Below, in pieces: positions 1 to 6,106 of a stretch of DNA of 10,267 nucleotides. The notes beneath the pieces were generated by a model that had not been told where the DNA came from, did not search any database, and saw nothing but the letters and a program-made list of their open reading frames with translations. The stretch comes from CAYYHA01 sp964471535. GTDB taxonomy: Bacteria > Myxococcota > Myxococcia > SLRQ01. The DNA lies in contig CAYYHA010000148.1 in NCBI GenBank assembly GCA_964471535.1, forward strand, positions 1 through 10,267, written 5' to 3'. Position 1 is the first letter of the stretch. Each line of letters starts with the position of its first letter. Position numbers and translations under genes: made by a program.

Positions 1-5
1 ACGGC

Positions 6-1175
6 ATGCGCCTCTTCATCGGAATTGGATTCGATACCGAGCTCCGTGAGCGGCTGGCGGAGGTGATCTCAGATCTGCGACATTCAGGGGCGGATGTTCG
101 GTGGGTCCCCGAGGAGAATCTGCACCTGACCTTGAACTTCCTCGGTGAGGTGGCGGACCCGGCTCCGGTGGCGGCGCGCCTCGAGGATGCAGCGTCCCGT
201 CTCGAGTGCTTCGAGATCGAACTTGCCGGCGTTCGGCCCTTCCCGGACGCGCGGCGCTTCCGGGTGGTGGCAACCGAGGTCGCGCGCGGGCGCGAGCCGC
301 TCGAGGAGGCGGCGGGCGCCCTCGGTGCGGCCCTGGCCGAACTCGGCTTCGAAGCCCCCTCTCGCCCGCTTCGCCCCCACGTCACCCTCGGCCGCGTGCG
401 CTCGCGCCAGCGCCTCGGCCCGCTCATCCAGGCCATGGGCCGCTACGCCGGAAGGACACTCGCGAGCGCCACCGTCTCCTGCCTGACGCTGTATCGAAGC
501 GAGCTGTTGCGCTCGGGGGCAAAGTACACCGCGCTTCGGTCGGTGCGTCTCCGTGGCGGGGAAGGCCCCCGCCTTGCGGAGCCCGATCGGCACCACTACG
601 CTAAGTCCTTTGGAACACCAGAAAAGATGGGGGCCCCGATGAACGTAGAGGATCGCGTCAGCGAATTCGAAGAGGAGTACGATGCCTTCCTGGCGGGGGA
701 GGCGGAGGAGCTCCGAGGGAGCGTCCTCATCCACGAGCGTATCAGCTGGCTGAAGCCCGCCGAGGCCGTACACGTCAGCCGCGAGACGACCGTGGCCGAT
801 GCGGTACGCCTCATGAACGAGCGCCACATCGGCGCGCTCTTGGTGGTGGAGGACTCGAAGCTCCTCGGCATCTTCACCGAGCGGGACGTGCTGCGAAAGG
901 CCATGGACGGGGACGTGCGTACGCTCACCGTCGGTGCGCTGATGACCCCGGATCCCGAGACGGTCGAGATGGGTGACGGCATCGCGTTTGCGCTGAACAA
1001 GATGCACCTCGGTGGCTACCGCCACATCCCGGTCTGGGACGAGGCTGCCAAGCTCTGGCGGATCGTGAGCGTGAAGGATGTCGTGCGCTGGCTGGTGGAG
1101 CTGTTCCCCGACGCCGTGCTGAACCTGCCGCCAGAGCCGGGTATGCGGCAGCCCAACGAGACGACGGGCGGCTGA
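6..1175 (+). CDS. thpR: RNA 2',3'-cyclic phosphodiesterase (ThpR / 2'-5' RNA ligase family) fused to a CBS-domain pair
   Basis: The 389-residue frame has two parts. Residues 1-183 are a 2H phosphoesterase: it opens MRLFIGI and has both catalytic HxT motifs, H40-x-T42 (HLTLNFLG) and H125-x-T127 (HVTLGRV). The family hydrolyses 2',3'-cyclic phosphates on RNA and was first known as a 2'-5' RNA ligase; it is cytosolic and about 180-190 residues long. Residues 250-366 form two CBS motifs (GALLVVED...GIFTERDVLRKAM, then GYRHIPVWDE...RIVSVKDVVRWLVE), which usually bind adenine nucleotides. The joining stretch, about 184-215, resembles no domain and reads like translated intergenic DNA. There is no stop between the parts, so this is either a true fusion or two genes whose stop was lost or misread; a CBS-only start could lie at 627 or 639. 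The ATG at 6 fits the usual ThpR N-terminus; only five upstream bases are visible. ThpR identity is firm; the fusion is less so. Confidence 0.85.
   Translation: MRLFIGIGFDTELRERLAEVISDLRHSGADVRWVPEENLHLTLNFLGEVADPAPVAARLEDAASRLECFEIELAGVRPFPDARRFRVVATEVARGREPLEEAAGALGAALAELGFEAPSRPLRPHVTLGRVRSRQRLGPLIQAMGRYAGRTLASATVSCLTLYRSELLRSGAKYTALRSVRLRGGEGPRLAEPDRHHYAKSFGTPEKMGAPMNVEDRVSEFEEEYDAFLAGEAEELRGSVLIHERISWLKPAEAVHVSRETTVADAVRLMNERHIGALLVVEDSKLLGIFTERDVLRKAMDGDVRTLTVGALMTPDPETVEMGDGIAFALNKMHLGGYRHIPVWDEAAKLWRIVSVKDVVRWLVELFPDAVLNLPPEPGMRQPNETTGG
627..1175 (+). other. CBS-pair module, possible separate gene within the thpR frame
   Basis: From the in-frame ATG at 627 (or 639) the rest encodes a 182- or 178-residue protein: an acidic N-terminal helix rich in Glu/Asp (SEFEEEYDAFL), then two CBS motifs. 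Stand-alone CBS-pair proteins of this size are common. DNA around 590-626 is less GC-rich than its surroundings. A weak sigma70-like pair (TTGCGG at 574-579, TACGCT at 597-602, 17 bp spacer) precedes the ATG; each hexamer matches only about half its consensus. Another frame stops with TAA at 602-604, where a ThpR gene would be expected to end. This entry marks an alternative gene model for the second half of the frame at 6-1175, not an additional gene. Confidence 0.4.
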
Positions 1176-1239
1176 GCGCAGGGGGCGCACCTCGGTCGGC
1201 GACGCTGCTTCGCTGCCGTGGGAATCCTGTGTGCCGAGG

Positions 1240-1259
1240 CGCAGCGCGCCGGCGCTGTG
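1240..1259 (+). terminator. Hairpin between the thpR-CBS gene and copper monooxygenase copy 1
   Basis: CAGCGC at 1242-1247 pairs perfectly with GCGCTG at 1252-1257 across a 4-base loop; a G-U and a C-G pair (1241/1258, 1240/1259) extend it to eight pairs. No T-run follows. It could end the upstream transcript or shape the leader of the next gene. It lies between two candidate GTG starts (1231 and 1273), and I take it as mild support that this stretch is untranslated. Confidence 0.35.
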
Positions 1260-1272
1260 GTATCAAAGGCGG

Positions 1273-2526
1273 GTGCGCCTCCTTCTGACCGGTGCCCTTC
1301 TGCTCGGCCTCACGGCAGCCTGTGGGCCCGCGCCGCCGGATACGCCGGATGGAGGAGACGCGGGCGCGGCGCCTGTGACCTGGTACGGGGACGTGCTCCC
1401 TGTCCTGGAGGCCCATTGTCTCGGCTGCCACCGGGTGGGCGGCGCCTCCTTCCCTCTAGGCACCTACGAGGAGGCGGCACCCCTCGCCACGACCCTCGCC
1501 GACGCGGCGCAGTCGGGGCGGATGCCGCCCTGGCCGCCGTCGGAGGCCTGTGAGCCACTCGCCCACGCCCGCACGATGAGCCGCGCCGAGCGCGCGACCC
1601 TGCGGGCCTGGATCCGCGACGGGCTTCAGCGCGGGGATCCCTCGACCACCCAGCTGGCGCCACCGCCCCCGCCGGGGCTGCCGCGAACCGACCTCGTCCT
1701 AGATCCGGGCGTCGAGTACACCCCGAACCCCACCGAGGGCGACGACGACTACCGCTGCTTCGTGGTCGAGCCGGGCCTCGCCCAGGACCGCGACATGATC
1801 GGCCTGGAGGTCGTCCCGGGGCAGCCAGGGCTCGTCCACCATCTGCTCGCGTTTCAAGCCGATCCCGCTCTCGCCCGTGAGGCGGACGACGCCGAAGCGG
1901 GGCCAGGCTGGACCTGCTTCGGGGGTCCGGGGACGAAGGCGGGCGTGCTCTCCACCCCGGAGGTCATCGCGGCTTGGGCGCCCGGCGGCAGCGCTGTCAC
2001 CCTTCCGGACGGGACCGGCATCACCCTTCGCGCCGGAAAGGTCGTGGTGCTGCAGGTGCACTACAACCTCGAGTTTGCGCCGCCGGCGCCGGATCGCACG
2101 GTGGTGAAGGTGATGCTCTCGGAGGAACGGGTGCCCCGGCCCGCCATCTTCGCCCCCATCGCCGACCTCGGCCTCTACATCCCCGCCGGCGCCACCGGCC
2201 GCGAGGCAGGTGCGGTCCGGACGACGAACGGGGAGGCCCGGATCCACGGTCTCTTTCCCCACATGCACCTGCTCGGCCGGAAGATCCGCGTCGATCTGCG
2301 GCCACGCGACGGCAGCCCCCGCTGCCTCATCGACATCCCCGAGTGGGACTTCAACTGGCAGGGGATGTACTTCTTCGCCGACCCCAGCGGCATCCGCGTG
2401 GTCCCCCCCGACGAAGTGGTGCTCACGTGCACCTATGACAATCCGGGTCCCGATCCTGTCACCTGGGGTGATGGATCCCGGGACGAGATGTGTCTGGCCT
2501 ACGTTTACGTGACCGGGACCTTCTAG
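1273..2526 (+). CDS. Cytochrome c-fused copper type II monooxygenase lipoprotein, copy 1 (PHM/DBH-like)
   Basis: The protein has 417 residues from the GTG at 1273. That start gives a compact lipoprotein signal (hydrophobic run, then LTAAC with lipidated C17) and has AAGG just upstream, with a short spacer; a GTG at 1231 would add 14 residues. A short heme c domain follows, with CLGCH at 49-53 and a candidate axial Met at 84 (RMPPW). After a five-proline hinge comes a PHM-type two-domain copper core. By alignment to PHM, H189-H190 (VHHLLAF) and H263 (QVHYN) are the CuH ligands; H330-M-H332 (FPHMHLLG) and M406 (DEMC) are the CuM ligands. Family enzymes hydroxylate aliphatic or benzylic C-H bonds using O2 and two single electrons, normally from ascorbate. 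It probably acts in the periplasm or on the outer membrane. It is the most divergent of the three copies and is cut off from the others by queE. Substrate unknown. Confidence 0.88.
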   Translation: MRLLLTGALLLGLTAACGPAPPDTPDGGDAGAAPVTWYGDVLPVLEAHCLGCHRVGGASFPLGTYEEAAPLATTLADAAQSGRMPPWPPSEACEPLAHARTMSRAERATLRAWIRDGLQRGDPSTTQLAPPPPPGLPRTDLVLDPGVEYTPNPTEGDDDYRCFVVEPGLAQDRDMIGLEVVPGQPGLVHHLLAFQADPALAREADDAEAGPGWTCFGGPGTKAGVLSTPEVIAAWAPGGSAVTLPDGTGITLRAGKVVVLQVHYNLEFAPPAPDRTVVKVMLSEERVPRPAIFAPIADLGLYIPAGATGREAGAVRTTNGEARIHGLFPHMHLLGRKIRVDLRPRDGSPRCLIDIPEWDFNWQGMYFFADPSGIRVVPPDEVVLTCTYDNPGPDPVTWGDGSRDEMCLAYVYVTGTF

Positions 2527-2543
2527 GCTGCCCGCACATCTGT

Positions 2544-2580
2544 CGCCCCGCCATGCAGGGGCGGCGTCCCCCGCCGCCTA
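2544..2580. terminator. Bidirectional terminator candidate between copy 1 and queE
   Basis: Two overlapping hairpins fill the 51-bp gap between convergent genes. CGCCCC (2544-2549) pairs with GGGGCG (2558-2563) across 8 bases. GGCGGCG (2560-2566) pairs with CGCCGCC (2572-2578) across 5 bases and runs into the queE stop codon. They share 2560-2563, so only one can form at a time. Neither has a T-run, as is common for terminator candidates in very GC-rich genomes. Confidence 0.5.
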
Positions 2581-3225
2581 GACGCCGCGAGTCTCCGCGG
2601 GCCAGATCACCTTGTGCAACTGCAGGTTCAGCCGCGCAGGAAGCGCATCCTCGAGCATCCAGCGGCTCAAGTGAGCGGGGTCCAGGAGCCCATGGGCAGG
2701 AGAAAGGAGCACCGCGCCGACCCGATCGGGCAAGGCGTAGCGCTCGATGACCGCGCGACTCCACTCATAGTCGGCGCGGTCGGCGACGACGAACTTCGCC
2801 TCGTCGCGAGGGCCGAGGTCAGAGACGATGCCGAAATCGTTCCGCTCTACCTCACCCGAAGCGGGAGGCTTGAAGTCGACGATCTTGTGGACGGCCTCCG
2901 GAACGCTGGAGAGCGGCAGCGAGCCGCTGGTCTCGAGGAGCACGGTGCGTCCCGCCTCGAGGAGCCGCTCCATCAGCGGCACGACCGCAGGCTGCAGGAG
3001 GGGCTCGCCGCCGGTAATCTCCACCAGCCCGGGACCCAGCCGCGCCACTTCCTCCAGGATCGCCTCCTCCGTCCACCACCGGCCGCCCGAGAAGGTGTAG
3101 GTGCTGTCGCACCACGTGCAGCGCAGGTTGCAGCCGGTGGTGCGCACGAAGACGCAGGGCTCACCGGCGAAGGTGCTCTCCCCCTGAATGGAGCGGTAGA
3201 TCTCGGTGATCTTCAGGCGCGACAT
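2578..3225 (-). CDS. queE: 7-carboxy-7-deazaguanine synthase (radical SAM)
   Basis: This 215-residue cytosolic enzyme converts 6-carboxy-5,6,7,8-tetrahydropterin to 7-carboxy-7-deazaguanine, the ring-contraction step towards preQ0 and queuosine. The radical SAM cluster motif is C32-x3-C36-x2-C39 (CNLRCTWCD), which is the usual CxxxCxxC spacing. The N-terminal SIQGEST, the SAM-binding TGGEPLLQ at 71-78 and the C-terminal QLHKVIWP are all typical of QueE, and the length is normal. The ATG at 3225 is preceded on its own strand by TAAGG at a good spacing. The gene lies alone between copper monooxygenase copies 1 and 2 and opposes both; no other queuosine gene is in the window. It shares a 77-bp divergent start region with copy 2. 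No functional link to the copper proteins is apparent. The identification is firm. Confidence 0.95.
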   Translation of the reverse strand: MSRLKITEIYRSIQGESTFAGEPCVFVRTTGCNLRCTWCDSTYTFSGGRWWTEEAILEEVARLGPGLVEITGGEPLLQPAVVPLMERLLEAGRTVLLETSGSLPLSSVPEAVHKIVDFKPPASGEVERNDFGIVSDLGPRDEAKFVVADRADYEWSRAVIERYALPDRVGAVLLSPAHGLLDPAHLSRWMLEDALPARLNLQLHKVIWPAETRGV

Positions 3226-3302
3226 CGGGCCTTACTTTGCCCGCTGCGCGGCCGGGCGCAAGGCGGAGACCGTGTAGGATCTCCCGCCTCTGGGAGGATG
3301 CT
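3226..3302. promoter_or_regulatory. Divergent start region of queE (-) and copper monooxygenase copy 2 (+)
   Basis: These 77 bp must hold the promoters of both genes unless either is transcribed from farther off. On the plus strand TAGGAT at 3275-3280 matches a -10 box at four of six positions, but no recognisable -35 lies 17 bp upstream. On the minus strand only the queE ribosome binding site is clear. No operator-like palindrome stands out apart from the hairpin at 3281-3296. Confidence 0.4.
3281..3297 (+). promoter_or_regulatory. Ribosome binding site of copy 2, inside a small hairpin
   Basis: GGGAGG at 3292-3297 lies 5 bases before the ATG at 3303 and decides that start over the upstream possibilities. 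CTCCC at 3281-3285 can pair with GGGAG at 3292-3296 across a 6-base loop, which would hide the site in the mRNA. Confidence 0.6.
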
Positions 3303-4649
3303 ATGGCAAGCGCCTGTGCCTCTGGCCCCGTGCCGATCCGATTTCTGCCGATCTCGATCCTCGCTGCCTGGCTCCTCGCCTGCGGGGCGCCCGTTGACAC
3401 CGATGCTAGCGACGCCGGTGGGCAGGACGGGGGCCTCGAGGATGGCGGCGGGCCGAGTGACGGCGGCACGACGGACGGGGGCAGCAGCGACGGCGGCGGA
3501 AACCCCGATGGGGGCGGGGCGGGGCCCGGCCCCTACTGGTACCGGGACGTACTCCCGGTGGTGAACCAGAACTGCCTGGGCTGCCATGTCTCCGGCGGCA
3601 TCGCACCCTTCTCGCTCGAGCGCTACGAGGACGCAGCAACGCTCTCTGGCCTCCTCGCCGATGCCGTGGAAGCACGGCGCATGCCCCCTTGGAACCCTGC
3701 CCCGGGGTGTCAGCCCTACAAGAACGAACGCCGGCTCACCGACGCGGAGATTCAGCTCTTCCGCGCCTGGCACGAGGCAGGCGCCCCCGCCGGTGACCCG
3801 GCGGACGCGCCGCCGGAGGGGCCGCCGCCGCCCCCGGAGCTCGACCGGGTGGATCTGGTGGTGGATCCCGGTGTCGACTACACCCCGAACGACCAGGGGC
3901 AAAACGACGACTACCGCTGCTTCCTCATCGACCCTGGCCTGACGGAGACGAAGTTCATCACCGGCGTCCATGTGAAGCCCGGCACCGGCTACATGGTGCA
4001 CCACGTGCTCCTCTATGGAGGAGATCGCGCCGACGCGCAGCAGCTCGACGACCGGGAGCCCGGCCCTGGCTGGACCTGCTTCGGCGGGCCCGGCACCGGC
4101 ACGCCCGAGACGCTTGCCGGCTGGGCGCCGGGGACGCCGCCTACCTACTTCCCCGAGGGGACGGGCATCGCGCTGGAAGCAGGCCGCGTCATCGTCATGC
4201 AGGTGCACTACAACTTCGACAACGGACCGGCGACGCCCGACCGGACGGTGGTCGAGCTGAAGTTCGCCGACGGGCCGGTGCAGCGCGCCCGCATGATCCC
4301 CATGCCCTACACCGAGTTCCAGATCCCCGCCGGCGCCACCGACTACCGCGACGGAACCTCGATCACGCTGCCCGTCGGTGCGACCGTCTACGGCGTCTTC
4401 CCCCACATGCACACGCTCGGGCGCAAGATCTCGGTGCGCACCCAGAGCACCTGTCTGGTGGACATCCAGGCCTGGGACTTCAACTGGCAGCAGTTCTACT
4501 TCTTCGACGTCCCCGGCGGCGTGCAGCTTTCGGCCGGGGAGACGCTCTCACTCGATTGCACCTGGGACAACCCCACCGATCGCGTGGTCACCTGGGGTGA
4601 CGGAACCCACGACGAGATGTGCCTCAACTACTTCTACGCGACCTTCTAA
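3303..4649 (+). CDS. Cytochrome c-fused copper type II monooxygenase lipoprotein, copy 2 (PHM/DBH-like)
   Basis: The protein has 448 residues from the ATG at 3303, chosen for its GGGAGG site and because it gives a lipoprotein signal ending LLAC (lipidated C27). A linker of about 45 residues follows (roughly 32-76), built of Asp-Gly-Gly units (SDGG, TDGG). Next come a heme c domain (CLGCH 91-95, candidate axial Met 127 in RRMPPW), a five-proline hinge and the copper core. Ligands by alignment to PHM are H233-H234 and H302 for CuH, and H368-M-H370 and M439 for CuM. The Cys of DEMC and the Cys of the upstream CTWDN match the PHM disulfide pair that flanks the Met ligand. It is closest to copy 3 (shared TPNDQGQNDDY, HYNFDNGPA, WDFNWQQFYFF) and lies 5 bp upstream of it, so the two are probably one operon. 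Likely an exported, membrane-anchored oxygenase; substrate unknown. Confidence 0.9.
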   Translation: MASACASGPVPIRFLPISILAAWLLACGAPVDTDASDAGGQDGGLEDGGGPSDGGTTDGGSSDGGGNPDGGGAGPGPYWYRDVLPVVNQNCLGCHVSGGIAPFSLERYEDAATLSGLLADAVEARRMPPWNPAPGCQPYKNERRLTDAEIQLFRAWHEAGAPAGDPADAPPEGPPPPPELDRVDLVVDPGVDYTPNDQGQNDDYRCFLIDPGLTETKFITGVHVKPGTGYMVHHVLLYGGDRADAQQLDDREPGPGWTCFGGPGTGTPETLAGWAPGTPPTYFPEGTGIALEAGRVIVMQVHYNFDNGPATPDRTVVELKFADGPVQRARMIPMPYTEFQIPAGATDYRDGTSITLPVGATVYGVFPHMHTLGRKISVRTQSTCLVDIQAWDFNWQQFYFFDVPGGVQLSAGETLSLDCTWDNPTDRVVTWGDGTHDEMCLNYFYATF

Positions 4650-4654
4650 GCCGG

Positions 4655-5914
4655 ATGTCGAGCAGAATCCCAGCGCTTCGCCTCATGGCAGTGCTGTGCT
4701 TCGCCGCCGCGATCGCTGCGGGCTGCACGCCGTCGCCGGGCGACACCGGCGCGTCCGACGCGGGCAGCGACGGCGGGAGCAGTCCGGCGCTCACCTGGTA
4801 CCGCGACGTGCAGCCCTTCTTCGCGGCCCGGTGCACCGGATGCCATCGTCCTGGCGGGATCGCTCCCTTCTCACTCGAGACCTTGGAGGACGTGGTACCA
4901 CTCATCGATCTCGTACGAGATTCGGTCGAGAACGAGCGCATGCCGCCCTGGCTCCCCGACGACGGGTGCCGGCCGCTCCGCGACAGCCGCCATCTCGCGC
5001 CCGACGAGCGAGCGCTGCTCGCCGAGTGGATCGATCTGGGGATGCCCGAGGGCGATCCCAGGGACGCCCCCGAGCCGCCGCCGCCGCCGGCCTTGGAGTG
5101 GGTCGACCTCGAGCTCGACCCGGGGCTCGACTACACCCCGAACGACCAGGGCCAAAACGACGACTACCACTGCTTCATCCTCGATCCCAAGCTCGAGGGA
5201 CCGGCGCAGATCATCGGCCTCGAGTTCGTCCCCGGCACCCCGTCGATGGTGCACCACATCCTCCTCTTCAAGAGCACCCGCGAGGAGGCCCGCGATCTGG
5301 ACGCACAGGAGCCCGGTCCCGGATGGACCTGCTTCGGCGCGCCGGGCACCGCCGTTCCCGAGACCGTGGGTGGCTGGGCGCCAGGCACCCCCATCACCCG
5401 CTACCCGGAGGGAACGGGCGTCGCCCTCTCCGAGCGGGACGTGATCCTCATGCAGGTCCACTACAACTTCGACAACGGCCCCGCCGTCGCCGACCGCACC
5501 ACCGTCCGGGTCCAGCTCGCCGACGACCCGGTGGACGAGGCGCTTCTCGTGCCCCTGCTCGACATGGACTTCCGCATCCCCCCGAAGAGCACCGACGTGC
5601 GCACCACGGTCTCCTTCCAGGCGCCCTTCGATCTCACGATCTACGGAATGTTCCCCCACCTGCACCAGCTTGGGCGCTCGCTGCGAGCCACGCTCGAACG
5701 AGGTGGCGGTGGGACCGAGTGCCTCATCGACGTGCCCCGCTGGGACTTCAACTGGCAGCAGTTCTACTTCTTCGCCGAGCCGGTACACGTGAAGAAGGAC
5801 GACTGGGTGCACGTGGAGTGCGCCTGGGACAACCCCACCGATCGCACCGTGCGGTGGGGCGAGGGCACCCACGACGAGATGTGCCTCGATTATACCTACG
5901 TCACCATCGACTGA
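4655..5914 (+). CDS. Cytochrome c-fused copper type II monooxygenase lipoprotein, copy 3 (PHM/DBH-like)
   Basis: The protein has 419 residues from the ATG at 4655, only 5 bp after the stop of copy 2 and with a weak upstream site, so translation is probably coupled. The frame is open from 4619, but that start would overlap copy 2. The signal peptide ends IAAGC (lipidated C24), followed by a shorter Asp/Gly/Ser linker. The heme c motif is CTGCH at 60-64, with candidate axial Met 96 (ERMPPW) and then a five-proline hinge. Copper ligands by alignment to PHM are H200-H201 (MVHHILLF), H269 (QVHYNF), H335-L-H337 (FPHLHQLG) and M409 (DEMC). The middle residue of HxH is Leu here and Met in copies 1 and 2. 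All ligands are intact, so it should be an active exported oxygenase. Its reductant and substrate cannot be told from the sequence. Confidence 0.9.
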   Translation: MSSRIPALRLMAVLCFAAAIAAGCTPSPGDTGASDAGSDGGSSPALTWYRDVQPFFAARCTGCHRPGGIAPFSLETLEDVVPLIDLVRDSVENERMPPWLPDDGCRPLRDSRHLAPDERALLAEWIDLGMPEGDPRDAPEPPPPPALEWVDLELDPGLDYTPNDQGQNDDYHCFILDPKLEGPAQIIGLEFVPGTPSMVHHILLFKSTREEARDLDAQEPGPGWTCFGAPGTAVPETVGGWAPGTPITRYPEGTGVALSERDVILMQVHYNFDNGPAVADRTTVRVQLADDPVDEALLVPLLDMDFRIPPKSTDVRTTVSFQAPFDLTIYGMFPHLHQLGRSLRATLERGGGGTECLIDVPRWDFNWQQFYFFAEPVHVKKDDWVHVECAWDNPTDRTVRWGEGTHDEMCLDYTYVTID

Positions 5915-6106
5915 GGTCCGGCGCACCATCGCCCGGCTCACGCGCCGCTGGCCGCCCAGCCGAGCGGGCCGCTCCCGCGTCCGGCAAGTCCTGCCCCGCC
6001 GGCTCCGACGCGGCGCAGGCCGCAGAACTTGCGCACCCATCGAGCGCGGCGGTCCCGAGGGAGGCCCTGCGGGGGTGGCGCAGCGTATGCAAAGCCTCGG
6101 AGCGTC
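5915..6106 (+). other. Intergenic gap between copy 3 and the membrane ferredoxin
   Basis: These 192 bp hold no convincing gene. One small hairpin is visible, GCGGC (6010-6014) with GCCGC (6019-6023) across 4 bases; it is too weak to call a terminator. No clear promoter is seen. The ferredoxin frame is open back to 6029, but the GGAG at 6099-6102 points to the ATG at 6107. Whether the ferredoxin is co-transcribed with copies 2 and 3 cannot be decided from this gap. Confidence 0.4.

Noticed and set aside
84..1190. 368-codon minus-strand frame under thpR-CBS
   Set aside because: Shadow of a gene with clear HxT and CBS motifs; no recognisable domain in its own translation.
3400..3530. GACGGCGG-like repetition that looks like a tandem repeat
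   Set aside because: It is codon-level repetition of the Asp-Gly-Gly lipoprotein linker of copy 2; the units are irregular and coding.
3213..4412. 399-codon minus-strand frame under copper copy 2
   Set aside because: Shadow frame; copy 2 is supported by its signal peptide, CxxCH motif and copper ligands.
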